Assembly: GCA_963920665.1 (NCBI GenBank)
Contig: OY987265.1
Coordinates: forward strand, 37,143,001-37,207,000
DNA from: Straminergon stramineum
Taxonomy: Eukaryota > Streptophyta > Bryopsida > Hypnales > Calliergonaceae
Length of the DNA: 64,000 nucleotides
Direction: 5' to 3'
Below, one piece after another: positions 46,029 through 58,002 of this stretch (its first letter is position 1; every line of letters begins with the position of its first letter). The notes beneath the pieces are model-generated. The model was not told the DNA's origin. It worked only from the letters and a program-made list of their open reading frames with translations, and did no database searches. The position numbers and the translations under genes are program-made.

Positions 46029-47085
46029 ATAGAATCTTTCTTTAGGCAAATAGGATTTTAATATTGAATCGGATCCAGATTTCCAGATGTGGGACCGGGT
46101 TCCGGATTTGTAGGATCTCACTTTTCCGGATCTCTCAGGGAGTTTGTGAGTGGTCACCTGGATTTCCAGATTGCCTTTTTGGCTTTGGTTGTTTTTGAAG
46201 TTTTAAAGTGTGAGGCGGGTTGTTTGCCTCTCATTCCATCCTAGCATTATAGTTTATATTTTGTCATCCTTATTTTAATCTGAGCCACTAAGTGGCCCCT
46301 CAGGAATTGATCTGTCGTATATCCAGCTTTCCGGTGTTGTCTTGGAAGTGTGTGGAAGTGTAAGAGAGGAGGAGGAAAGAAGGAATCCGAATCTAAGGGA
46401 ACTTGGAGCTGAGTTGTGAGGAACGTTTGTGAAGTTGTCTAGATTAGTGATTTTGGTCTTGAGCACGTGTCTTTGAACTCCTGGAACGGGAATCCGATTT
46501 GGAGTATTGTGGGTGCAGATCCAAAATGCCAAGGAGGGTTCTGTGCGGAGATAAGCAACCACCAGTGGAAGAAACCCCATATCACTTACCAGAAGGTCAG
46601 CCAAACCCTAGGATTAGTCTAGTAAACAACTTACAATCCCTATCTTAGTTCCGGTTTCTATTGGTCTGTCGTTGTAGTGGAGAAGACTTGTTACGGCTCT
46701 GAGTGACCTACCTCCCAGGTTGGCCATCCGGAAGGTTGTGAGAGTGTTTCCGGTCAATCCAGTGCAACAGTTGATCTAAGTGTGTGTTGTGTGGTTTTGA
46801 GGGAGAGAAGAGAGTGTGAGAAATACGAGTGGTGAGTCCCTACCCCTCTATACAATCAAAGGTGGACCCTCTGAGGGTAAAACAGAGGTAACAAAAACCG
46901 GTGTTGGTGTGAAGTGACGGATCCGGATTCCGGATTTGATTCCGGAAAGAGGGTGCTTAAGTTGGTAGAATGGATAACCTAGGCTTGCAACAGCATACTA
47001 GAATCCCCTGGGACAATATTTCGAGTTAGTTTACACGTTTGGGTGTTGTAAATGGTATTTACCGCACGCTACGTGTACAACATGA
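46029..47085. other. 3' non-coding part of the retroelement relic
   Basis: Rich in ccgga/tccgg motifs. It ends with 'gtaaatggtatttac', a six-base hairpin next to the junction with block copy C. Confidence 0.45.
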
Positions 47086-47402
47086 CTTACATAACAACAT
47101 TATCTCTTTCTTCTACTCTAATTTGTCCACCAAGTAAAATCAAACAACTTTCATTTCATAAGTCATAATAGATTCATTTATAGGTTATTGTGTAGGTACC
47201 AATCTCTTGAATTGAATGAAAATAAATAAGAAGAATTAGACCACTTTGGCATAGAAACAACAAAAATCCTTATAACTTTTGCACTACTCCTCAAAATGAA
47301 ATGAAGCCAAGCTTCGAGATCCACATTACCATAGCTTTCATAGCAACTGATTGGCCAGCATGTGGTGGATGATAAGATCTTGGTTTTGAATTTGTCAACA
47401 AG

Positions 47403-47625
47403 TTTAACCCTTAATAGGATGGACTAGTGACCGTGGAAATCACCCCTTTTCGAACCATCAACTACTTTAAAAAAAAAATACTCATTGGAGGTCTAATTAT
47501 TGTAGAAGATCTTCCCTTTCTACACAAAATTCCAAGGATGAATAGTTGCACATCTGTCCTATACAAATAGATACTTTGTCTTCCATTAGACACTAAACGT
47601 CCATGTTGACGATTCTAGGTTAAAT
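47403..47625 (-). repeat. ~220-bp repeat family member, inverted
   Basis: Reverse-orientation copy, with 'actcattggaggtctaat', 'gaagatcttccctttcta' and 'ggatgaatagttgcac'. It interrupts block C at a point where A and B lack it. Confidence 0.65.
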
Positions 47626-47869
47626 GATACATCCATCGAAATCCATAACAAATTATTTCAAATCAACACCTGCGTACCCTATTTGATTGTGGCTATAGTC
47701 TTGAAATCTTTTTTGTGTATGGTTCTCACTCAAAATGTTTGCAAAAATTAAACAACATTCACAATAGTCCTCCTCAAACTTCATGATTGTGGATGACTAC
47801 CTCTGACTTGGATTTCCATGGCCAAAAATCAAGCCTAGAGTTCACAAAAATGAAGGCAAAGTTTGCGTT

Positions 47870-49990
47870 CATAAATAAATTACCTATGCTAGGTTGAGCA
47901 CTCTTCAGGGCTTCTACCTTGCTTTCAGGCTTACAGGACCCAAGAGACTGCGGTTGGTCTGGATAGACTCCAATTGAAGCAGGGCGCCATTGAGCCCACA
48001 CATCCAATACTAGCACAAGTCGCAACATTCTTTCACATCAATATTTGAAAAGCATCACTAACACTTAAGTTACTACGTTTGCAGGGAGATTGCCAAAACA
48101 TGCCAAGCAACAGACTGGAGTAAATATTAAGGCCACATACAATCCTTCAAGGAAATCGACAAAAAGGCCTTGCAAGAGAATCTCAACTAAAACAATCCCA
48201 AGGACTACTGTTGCACACATAACACACCAGGATTTCTTTTTTCATTTTCTATGAAGTGCCAAAGTGGTGACATAAAGTATTTAGTGGTGCTCCAAATTTC
48301 AACATTCTTCCACATATTGGATAGAAAATATCACATTAGCACATATCACATGTCTATAATTCTCTCTTTTCATCTACAATTTGGTGATTTCATCCAAGAT
48401 TTTATTGTAATTCGAAGTTTTTTGGCAAAAATCTTCACAATTCTTTTGCCAGTTTTTTGCCAAAGTATTTTTTTTTCTTGTGCAATCTGACACCAGAATG
48501 CCAAAAAAAAAGACCTATAACACACTCTCCTATCCCAAGGAAATATGACTAAATAGAGAAACCCAAAAAAAGAATGAAGTTAGATGTCTTCAATTTCAAT
48601 TGGACTATAATACCATTCAATGCAAATATTAGAATACATTTCAATACAATTAGAAAAAGCTATTCAATGCAAATAGAGGAAGGGAAGTCATATAGGGCAT
48701 AGGTCAAGTAGGACTCTTGTGCTATTGATTACTAGTTCGTAAACCAATAACATGCAAACAACGGTCAAATACATTTTTAGTACTAAGGACTCCAAAATGA
48801 GGAGGATGCAACTGCCTTGAGGAATCCATTGCATAGTATTGAACGGTCTTTGTCCAAACTTAAGGATTGGCTTGCAAACATTGTTGAAGAAGGTCGCCTT
48901 TGAAGGCATAATTGCACAAATTTCAAGGATTCACAGGAAATAGATACTCCCAAAATACATAAATTATACAATAGACTTCCAAAGTAAGTGCTAGAAGTTA
49001 CTGAAAATGATATTGATGGACCTCACCTATTATTGAATTTTGGATTATCTGGAGAAATACACTACTATAACACCAGATCTGGTTCAGTTAAACATCTAAT
49101 TAATTCCAAGCACTTGCTCGAAAATACTTTCCATAGCAAAGATACTCAATAGCATGCCTCAAGTACTAAGCGATTATGCAATTGGACACTAACAGCCATA
49201 AACCATGAGAAGCTCTTTACGGTTCGGAGACAATTGTACGTCATGTGTTGCGCCTTCCTTACCTGAAAAGATCAAAAATACAATAGGTAAAGGTTGGAAA
49301 AAGTTCACTTGCTTGCTCATCAACACCTCTAGTATTATGTGCATGAGGCAAACATGACTTGTTCATTGCTAATAAGTGTAACACCAACAAGAAAGATTGA
49401 CAAAATTATGTCCCCGGGAACCATTAGTGACAAAAGTGTAAACATCAAAGGTATAGCTTCTTCATGCATGGCGGCCATCACTTGTCAGAAAGTACAACAG
49501 TGTCTCTGCATGATAACTTTGATTCGTTTTGTCAACATCCGACTGAGCCAACACTAGAACACCAATGGAACCTTTGTTTCAAATTAGTTGAGCTGTGTTG
49601 GACTTGAAAAAACTTTGTGTGGCAACTGCTTGGGCTTGACTAACATTTGAAAGTTCGAAAATGTGTACATTAGCTGGAGCACCCTAGTATATGAGAAGTA
49701 TTAAGAATTGCACTAGATACATCATTCCCACAAGAAAAGGTAAGATCAACAACTACCAAGGAGTTCTAACTGTTTTAATTTCACCAATTTCAATGAGAAA
49801 AAATGCCGTAGCTAAGTCGAGTAGAAAATACATTAGCCAATATGGTAAAAAGTTCAGCAAACCCACCAACCTTAATCTCACTACAGGCTCATATGCAACA
49901 ATATGTGAAGCAGGTGACTGTGCTAGTTGAACACCCTTCATTCCTGGGAACTAAAGCATATTAGTGATGCCTTTTGAAAAATCATGCCCT
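47870..49990 (-). pseudogene. eIF2A pseudogene, copy C
   Basis: Minus-strand pieces from high to low coordinates: a degenerate 'ESVACR'-type region (49790-50060); 'APANVHIF' to 'VLAQSDVDKTNQS' (49460-49690); 'GKEGATHDVQLSPNRKELL' (49195-49265); 'MPSKATFF' to 'NTMQWIPQGSCILLI' (48800-48912); and a C-terminal piece 'WAQWRPASIGVYPDQPQS' with 'KPESKVEALKSAQP' (47870-48010). The C-terminal piece is better preserved here than in A, while the 'DGRYFLTATTAPR' piece is missing. Substitutions in the conserved HDVQWSPNGKEF core show loss of constraint. Confidence 0.82.
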
Positions 49991-50871
49991 TCAAAAATTT
50001 GTGCTATGTTTGTCACCAACCGACATGCCACACTTTCATCCTCGCTGAATTGAATGATTGACCTAACATAGAAACAAAGAAATCAATCTCAATTATAGAG
50101 TAGTAACTATATAGTTTGTAGCCTTTTCCCTGTAGAGTGAAAAGAGTCTCAAACACTAACTTCTAGCTTGAAGAATTACACCACTCTTGAAGCAGTTTAC
50201 TCCATTCTCAAGCACGCAATCACTTGTGAATGAGCCCACTTTGCAAGCATGCCAAGTAAGGGCCAGACAAAAAGGAATCAAAGAATCCAAATTTGAGCCT
50301 CACCCTAAACCTTCAAAGACATAACATGAGCTCAAGATCGTGTACAAATTAATTGAATCTGGATTCCTTTCCTTGGCTTCGTTGATTCCAAAGAAGCTCC
50401 TCAAGAATAGTAAGATGTGCTATAGCCAGAAATTATGATGCTTTGTGTTAATCAAGGAAACACCATTAGAAGTTTCATGTCTGAAGTTGTTCACTGTTCA
50501 AAGATAAGAGTCAAATTCTTCACTTGCCCTTGAGGCTCTTGAAACATGTGAAAATACTTGCCCAAGAGCGAAAAGGTGTTAACAATTTGATGTTCAACTT
50601 GGCTAAATTTTCCACAAATTTATATCATGTTTTTAGTACAATAGGTCTCAAAATGGTTTGTTCACTTACAAAAAATGCAATAGCTAATTGTGGAATTAGA
50701 GATTTTAAATAAGTTTTAGGTGTGGTAGGTTACAAGGAACACAATTCCATATGATACATTTTCAAAAAAAATTTAAACGAATTTTAATTTTCTAATTATT
50801 TAATCAAATTCATTAGTTAATTTTTTTAATAGAAGTAAATTTTTTTTTAAGATTCTTTGGTTAGTGGAATG

Positions 50872-51180
50872 AGAATTCATTTCAAATTTTATGAATTTTC
50901 AAATTTTATTGAATTAAAATATTATTGACTAAAATATGACCCCAAATGTTTATATTTCTTATGATTCACTCCAAAAATCTTAAATTTTTTTAGTATCTGA
51001 AAGTTGTAGAAAATATTTATGTCTCATTTTTTATTGAACTTTTTTTGGAGATTTTTGGAATGAACCATAAGAAATGTAAACATTTTGGGGACTTATTTTA
51101 ATCAATAATATTTTATTCAATCAAAATTTTTAATGTTTGAAATTCTTATGTGAAATTTACGAACAAAATTCTCATTCAAG
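50872..51180. mobile_element. Foldback element, block copy C
   Basis: Starts TAGTGGAATGAGAATTC and ends AAATTCTCATTCAAG; arms pair over most of their length. Syntenic with 11716 and 21382. The right tip has decayed. Confidence 0.65.
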
Positions 51181-51292
51181 TTCTTAAAATATATTGAAAT
51201 AAATTTAATTTTATTGGAAGTATTTTTTATTAATAAATTTAATTAAATTTTTAAAAAGTTCAAATTTTAGAAATTGTAAATTTGATTATAAC

Positions 51293-51525
51293 CCTTCAGT
51301 GATGTCGAGGACATATTTTGTCCAATGGATGATAAAGAATCTTCCTATGTGAGAAAGAAGTGTAATTGTTCATCTTTAGAATTTTGTGCAAAAAATAGAT
51401 ATCTTACACAATAGTTTGACCTCTAATGAATATTTTTTATTTTTTTTCAAGTAGATGATGTCACACGATTTTAAAAGGGATGATTTCCTCGGTCACCAAA
51501 TCGTCCTTTATGGGTTTAGCAAGTG
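51293..51525 (+). repeat. ~220-bp repeat family member, block copy C
   Basis: Matches 12097 and 21781 in position and sequence ('ccaatggatgataaagaatc', 'tagtttgacctctaatgaa', 'aagggatgatttcct'). Confidence 0.7.
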
Positions 51526-51699
51526 TATTGCTTGTACCAAAATATGTTCCAAATTTATAGGGAAAATGGAATTTCTCAATTAAATATGACAATTTTTAAG
51601 GGTAAACTCTAAATACTTATGAGAGTCACTCTAGAAGGAAGTTCAAGTATGCGACACAACTATACCCTATCTTTTGATTAATTCCAGGAGGGCAATAAT

Positions 51700-52270
51700 G
51701 CTCTAAGATAACTACACCTAAAATCACACACTATAGATTTTTGCCTAAAATATACTCCCACTATTCATGAGAAGCTCCATTAGATGAAATTTGAGGGCTC
51801 GAAAAGCCCGCGAGTTATCTAGAGTTCCCAAGTTGTGGGAACTCACCACAGGAGCAATACGACGTGGCACAATCACTACTACGTCAAAAAATAATATATT
51901 TCAAAAAAAATTAAATTATTTTCAAAATTATTTTTTTGAAAAATAATATTTTTTTAATTTTGTTTTAAGTTTATCAATACTTTATAGAAATTTTGGGAAA
52001 AAAAAATTTGGAAATTCAGTCCATTATGGGTTGGTTCCCAATTTTTGGCAGCACAGGGAACAATGCAGGGAACAACCCTGAAACGGGCTCTTGGAGCCCT
52101 CAAATGTCCCCTAATATGATTGCTTTTCGGTACACCTATTTTTAGAACTTTGAAAATTTATAGTTTATTTGTATGATGTCCAAAAAATGCATTCTTAGAG
52201 AATCTAAAATCCCCTTTTGACTACCAACAAAAATCCACAATAAATTTTATAATATTATATTCAAAACATT
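51700..52270. other. Copy-C-specific sequence
   Basis: It is absent between the block end and the leader in the TNL1 segment. AT-rich, no gene recognised. Confidence 0.4.
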
Positions 52271-52271
52271 G

Positions 52272-52732
52272 CTTAACCCATAAACGTTGACACAAACGTT
52301 TAGTATTTGATGGATGACAAAGAATCTCTCTCTGTAGGACAAAGTTGCAACTATTCATCCTAGGATTTTTGTGTGGAAAGTGGAGATCTTGTATAGTACT
52401 TTGACCTCCAATGGGTATTTTTTAATATTTAAAAGTAGATGATGTTTTACGGTTCCAAAAGGGTTGATTTCTATGGTCACTAGTCCGTCCTTTAACCCTT
52501 GGATGATGGGCTCGTGACCATGGAAATCAGCCATTTTGGAAGCATGTGACATCATCTACTTTAAGAAAAGAAAAAATACTCATTGGGAGTCAAACTACTA
52601 TAGGAGATCTTCCCTTTCCACCCCTAATTCCGAGGATGAATAGTTGCACTTCTATCCTACATAGAAGAATTCCTTGTCATTCATCCGATAAAAAGCGTTC
52701 AATGTTTCATTTAGGGGATAAGGGTTAATAAT
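52272..52732. mobile_element. Hairpin made of two head-to-head ~220-bp repeats
   Basis: The left arm (52272-52500) and right arm (52497-52732) are inverted copies of the ~220-bp family, with outer ends 'cttaaccca' and 'aagggttaa'. The centre is 'ggatgatgggctcgtgacc'. It may be the complete foldback form of which the single copies are halves. Confidence 0.65.
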
Positions 52733-53096
52733 GTTGAATTACTTATGGGTGGAAAATAATCTTCCGCTACAAAATTCATAGTGATTCTGTTTTGAGAAAT
52801 AAAAATCTGAAAAATTATGGAAACCTTATGAACTCTATTTCTGTAAGGTTTTGGGCCTCTCACCTGTTCAATAGGTCAAAGTTATAACTTCATTTCCCTA
52901 CATTCTAAGAAGTATATATAAGTGAATTTTATATTATGATGTTCATATTGAGTGGCGAAGTTCAAAAGTACAATGGACATTATGTAATAAGCTTGATGTA
53001 CAATGCATACTATCAATCAAAGTTCAAACTTGTGAAAAAGTACAGAAACTACTTGGGCCTTGAGGGGTTAAGTGGTTAGAAATGGGTTGGGTCCCT
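52733..53096. other. Intergenic, nothing recognised
   Basis: AT-rich, between the hairpin and the TNL2 leader. Confidence 0.4.
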
Positions 53097-53164
53097 TACA
53101 GTAGTTTGAGGAACTCAATAATTCACATAAGAAGATATGAGGCAGATACACTACCGGTATTGTA

Positions 53165-53413
53165 CACTAAATAGTGAAATTAGGTTGCCTTAACAATTAG
53201 GTTGCCTTAGCCTAAGAAAGTTACTTTATAAGCCATCGAAGTCAATAAAAACTTCTACATATATTTTCATTTGTACACATGAAGGTTCATGAGTCCCAAT
53301 TACAACAATATCTAATTCAAAAGTAGTGCATTCTTGTAGAACAATAATAAATATTTATATAGTGTCAAATGTATAGAAATTAGTGTGGGGCAACCTAATT
53401 TCACTATTTAGTA
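53165..53413. mobile_element. 249-bp MITE with TA target duplication
   Basis: Left end CACTAAATAGTGAAATTAGG and the inverted right end match over about 24 of 25 bases. TA flanks both sides (53163-53164, 53414-53415). The homologous leaders at 13160 and 27645 keep the empty site ('ggtactgtagctttgtag'). A ~17-base internal repeat ('attaggttgcctta') follows the left end. TA duplication fits a Tc1/mariner (Stowaway-type) MITE. Confidence 0.9.
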
Positions 53414-53415
53414 TA

Positions 53416-53697
53416 GCTTTGTAGACCTTTCTTACCGTGCCCGACACGTTGCCCAGTTGGGATCTAGGGTTTGGCCCTCCCCACATGCAGTTTCTCGTTT
53501 GCTTTGTGCGCTGCTTCTCTTCGTGAGTTTCCGTGCGCCTCTTCTGTTTGTGAGTTCTGTGCACCCCCGTCGTGCTCCTCTTCTGAGCACTCATGGATGA
53601 AGATTTCGGAATTTGATTGAAATCATGGTGTCTGTTGTAGCTCATTTTGTTACTGCCGCTTTCGAGGCTTTCTTCATCGGTGGTTCAATGTTCGAGG
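53416..53697 (+). promoter_or_regulatory. TNL2 segment leader
   Basis: Equivalent of 27650-27928, with 'ctagggtttggccct', the GC-richer stretch and the donor cgag|gtaagc (53697/53698). ATG at 53625 opens a hydrophobic 24-codon frame to this donor. Confidence 0.45.
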
Positions 53698-53969
53698 TAA
53701 GCTTCGTACTGTTGGCCGAGGAGGTTCTGATACTGATGCAATGCCGTGCTTTTGAACTGCTACTTGAAAGTCGGTGCATTCCTGATTAGTGGTTTGTTCG
53801 AAGGCGAGCCTGGTTGAATTGCGAAGCATTTACTGTGCTTCTTCACTTCGTTTTGGGGTTTGGCAATATCATATTTTGGCGTGTTTTTAATTTCAAGTGC
53901 TCTTCTTTTCACTTTAGAAAAAAGATTAATCAATCGATTCATTCCAATGTTGAAAGTACAGCATCGAAG

Positions 53970-54800
53970 ATGTCTTGCGGTGTAGCTAACATTATAGCAG
54001 ACGAGATGATTCAGAGGATAGTTGACCGAGATTGCAGGAAATTTTAGGTGATGAAGTTGATTGCAGGACTAGAATGATGATGATTTTATGTTTCAAGCAA
54101 GAATCCAGTTCTGAAGTTCTGGTGAATGGTTCTTTGCAGATGAAGAGTTTAAGCTTGTTCGAAGGCAAACCTGGAGCAGTCACCATACTCGACAAACTTG
54201 GATGCTTGCATCTCCAGTCAAGGCTGTCGATGTACATGTCAAGGAGATGAAAGGGACTGTAATTGTGAACATCGCGAAGGATTGTTCCAGTATGTTTTTA
54301 AACTTCACAGTTTGTGGGTCATATTTTCTCGTTTAGAATGCATGCTTCTCCGGAATCACTGTCGCTGGATGATATTCTGACAACTTGGGTGGGCCGTGTA
54401 GTTCAGCGCATTTAAGTTTCGTTCAACTCCTATAAGCAATTAGGGGTTATGTGGTATTTGAATGCAGATGCTCGAGCTGTTCTATTTTGTTTCTTCTATG
54501 TGATCTGACAGTCCTACATGAACCTAATTTTATGACTGCTACAGAGGTAGATCTAAATGTTGAGGATGATAGAGACCTTTTTTTGAAAATTTGCATTATT
54601 GGAATTCAGTATCCTATGATTGTTTTTTACTTGCCGACCGAAATTGTGATTTTGTAGAAGTGTCCCTACGATTTTTCGTATTTGATAATGTTTCATGGTT
54701 TTGAGCAGCCGTTGGTAGGAGGCCACCCATCAAGACCAAGGTTCTGCTCTCTAGGAAGAAGTGCAAGCCAAATAGCCCTGGTACATTCTGACTTTGGAAC
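53970..54800 (+). pseudogene. Unidentified exon-like pieces upstream of TNL2
   Basis: Equivalent of 28195-29100 and slightly better preserved: 'MSCGVANIIADEMIQRIV' (53970), 'EEFKLVRRQTWSSHHTRQ' running into 'VKAVDVHVKEMKGTVIVN' (54138-54295), 'SPESLSLDDILTTWVG' (54350), 'EVDLNVEDDRDLFLK' (54545) and 'IKTKVLLSRKKCKPNSPG' (54730). Family unknown; expressed status unknown. Confidence 0.3.
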
Positions 54801-57212
54801 ATTATATAAACCATGGAATCAGGAATTCCATTTGTGGACTTGCAAATTTGGGGGTTCCATGGCTTCGTTTGTCAAACAATCATGTTTGCTAGATCTGTAA
54901 CATTTGGGAATTCGGGTCGTTACCTGAGAAGATTTGTTGGTAACTTATTTTTGCACAGACAATAGATTTTGTTTTTATGAACAACTCTCTTTTCATTTAC
55001 CAGATGTGTTAAGTTCAACATGAATCCATAATTTTGTCTCTAGTCTTGATCTTTTTTTAGAACCTTGCATTTTGTCTTCCTTTAAATAATTGATTATGCT
55101 AGTAGTCAAATATGGAGTTGATTTTTGTAACTCACTTTTGATCAATCACCTCCATGCTATAAACGGCTGTTAGTTCTTTTATTCGTAGTATCTTTAGGTC
55201 CGCATGCTATGCTTCAGGTTCTATGATATAAGCTTAACCACAAAGTTCTTCCTAGAATATTTCTGGAAGAGCATCTAAAAAGGGTGCTCTATTAGTGAGC
55301 TCACATAGTGTCTCAGATCTTGTTGATTTTCTTGAGCTTCCACCTGTTTTATCCATGCCTGTTGTGAAACTTGATTGCCATTAGGTTAGTGGTATCTAGA
55401 TATGGTATCTGAATGCTTGAATCTTTCCTTGAATCCTCCAATTCCTTCTTGAATCTCCCAAACACTGTTGTTTTGGTATTTATGAGAATCCCACACAAAC
55501 GATTCCCTGGACGTCCATTCCTGTAGCTATAATGCACAACAATAGCCATGGTCGAAACAGTGACATTGCTTGATCTTATCTTCGAGTCGAAGATAAGTTC
55601 AACCCAATGGATGATCAACCCAAAGACAATCCTCCAATATGTAGGGATGTTCGGTATTCAGAGATCGTGCATTTCTGTCTGGATTTGAAGGTTGCGCTCA
55701 TTAGTGCTTGCCCTTACTTTTTTGCGACGGATTTGCGGATATGTTGGATATCCCCTGTTTGATGCGTAGGGTTCGAAGTAGTGCAGATCTATTTGGAGTC
55801 TGCTCCTAATTATTGTCACTAGTGCAGATTCCTCGCTCTAGTCAGACTATTATTATACATTTGTGCTATTTTGATATCCACGGACATGATCAGGTCGTGG
55901 GCCTTAGAATCTTGTAGCGCTAGGATTACCAACAAATGCTTTTTCATTTTTGAATTGTGTATCTGATTTGTTTAGATAGTGTGTTTCCTTCATAGCGTTT
56001 TGGAAGAGTCTGTTTAGAAATTGTAGTGGCACATTCAAAGATTCGTTTTCTCGTAAACCTGGATCAACTTTGCAATCCATTTCGTATCTTTTGCCTCTGA
56101 ATTAAGAAATCGGTTTCCGGTGTGCATTTATAGACCTGTAGATGTAGAGGGAATGACGTGTGGAATGTCCATTAGTTGGCAACTCTTTGCAACAGTGCTT
56201 CTGGCAAAAAAATTGATAGCTTCAAGAATGTTCTTGTTTCTACGTAAGGTGATGCTTTGGATGGGACTTTCTTGTTTGACCTTTGTCGAAATGGTTTAGA
56301 TTATGTCAGCACTACCTCAAAGCTGTGATCGAACCACCAATAAAAAGCTTGCCAACTTCTGTTCTCAGCATTATTTGTATTTAATCACCAGAATCACTGA
56401 AGAACATTGCTCTTGCTGGTCATAAATACATAATATTGGATTGAAAATGGTTCCCGTATGAGCTATTCAAAACTGCTGAAATGAATTTGAGACCCAAGTT
56501 GGGCCTACTGATTCTTTAGGGTTTCAGTCATCAACATACTCATGTCGGTTGTAAACTTATCAAGACGGAGAATGAAAAGAAATGGTTTATCTTGTCCTTC
56601 CATGCTTTGTGCAAGTCCATTTGGTTTTTGGTGGATCTAGGTCTGCAGGTCAATAAGAAATGTTGTGTGGTACACTAATTCCTTGACAACACTTATTTCC
56701 CTGATCATCACTATTGTGAGCTATGTAGATAGGTTGTGATGAGCATTGACTCACAAGTTGGTGGTATATTCTTTTGCCATTCCATTTCTCTAGAAGATAC
56801 ATTCATATGGTTCTTGAGAACTCTTAAAGAAGTGATTTCATGGAGGACACTAGTCTTGGGAGTAGTTCTTCAAGGGATCTTCAAATGCACTCTACAAACC
56901 AAGGTTTGCAACTGTAATATTCCTTCACCTAGGAACTCCACATTGATATCATGAAGGCTACTAGTTGTTGAAAAGAAACTAGTTCACATTACATGTGAGT
57001 ACTTATATCATGTACAATTCTCTATCAATTATGTTGTATATTATATTAATATCAATTCCTTTAGAATTTGACTTTCCAAGGTTGCAAGAAGTGTGGCTTG
57101 TATTGTGTGTGTCATGTGAATTACAAACTAAAGAATTTATTCAAAATTGCCATTTAGAATTCTCTTGGTTTTTGTAATCATTTATATGTATTCCAATTTT
57201 ATTGTGGCAAGC
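54801..57212. other. TNL2 5' flank
   Basis: Collinear with the TNL1 flank but without the 0.6-kb segment at 29887-30488. No other gene recognised. Confidence 0.5.
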
Positions 57213-57445
57213 ATGACAAGTGACTTTGAGAGTGATGCAAGGCTTGCCAAGAGATTGTGTGCAACGGAAGGTATGGCCAATTTACACTTGGTCTCACTAT
57301 CAACCTTGTTTTTTTCTAATTGGATTTTGAAGTATTGTTGTTAGTAGTTTTATATTACTCACCTTGGGATGCAATTGCAAATACGATTTGTTACTATTGG
57401 AACGTAATGATTTGTTAATAAGATTGATTGTTGGTTGTGGTGTAG

Positions 57446-57899
57446 CAAAATTTGGGAACTATGATTTTTTCTTAAGTCATAGAGGCCTTGATACCAAGAC
57501 CAATTTTGTGGGCCATTTATATGAAGCTTTGAAAAAAGTGGGGTTGCATCCCTTTTTGGATTGTAGAGCCATTGATAAAAGCCAAGATGCTTGGACATGT
57601 ATTGACCACACAATCCAAAGGGCACCCCTTGCCCTTGTCATCTTTTCTGAGAATTTTGCACAATCGGAGTGGTGTTTGAAAGGATTGCATGCAATTTTGG
57701 ATTGTCATACAATAAAGGTGCTACCCATCTTCTACAAAGTTCAACCATGGGAAGTGAATTATCTAGAAAAAGGTCAATTAGCTGTGGGATTCAAGAAGTT
57801 GAAAGAGAAGCATGATGAGACTCTTGTGGAAGAATGGAGGGCTGATATGTAAATAGCCTCCAAGCTCAATGGTTGGGAGTACAAAGTGGAAGACCAAAG
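57446..57899 (+). pseudogene. TNL2 TIR exon, catalytic Glu lost
   Basis: Starts in phase after 'tggtgtag' (57445). The domain begins YDFFLSHRGLD, and the αC region reads SEWCLKGLHAIL: the Glu expected at the NADase site is Gly (GAA in TNL1, GGA here). TAA at 57850 ends the frame 16 codons before the donor. A TIR-only product from here would be truncated and probably inactive as an NADase. Confidence 0.85.
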
Positions 57900-58002
57900 G
57901 TAAATATGGGATTATATTTTGATTTATAAAGAATTTTGTACTTGAATTTCACTTTGATATTGTTTTTGCTAGTAATAAAAAAATTTTGAATTTTATTTGC
58001 AG

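Larger units (their letters stand above)
42490..47085 (+). mobile_element. Gag-like retroelement relic, boundaries uncertain
   Basis: A GC-richer stretch that cuts off the left end of block copy C at about 47088. It has a 5' leader with many 'cggatccgg/ccggattccgg' motifs and a stem (CCGTAACGGG near 42567 and CCCGTTACGG near 42652), two gag-like open frames (below) and a 3' region ending 'ggtatttaccgcacgctacg'. I found no long terminal direct repeats and no polymerase or integrase, so it would be non-autonomous. The class (LTR derivative versus other) is inference. Confidence 0.5.
47088..51700. repeat. Duplicated block, copy C (left end truncated)
   Basis: Starts at the point matching 8161 in copy A and 18691 in copy B ('acttacaa..ggacattat', 'tactctaattt'), so about 1.3 kb is missing on the left, where the retroelement relic lies. 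It continues collinear to the 'tttgattaattccaggaggg' end motif. Confidence 0.8.

Noticed and set aside
42490..47085. A complete LTR retrotransposon
   Set aside because: No long direct repeats at the ends and no protease, reverse transcriptase or integrase motifs found.
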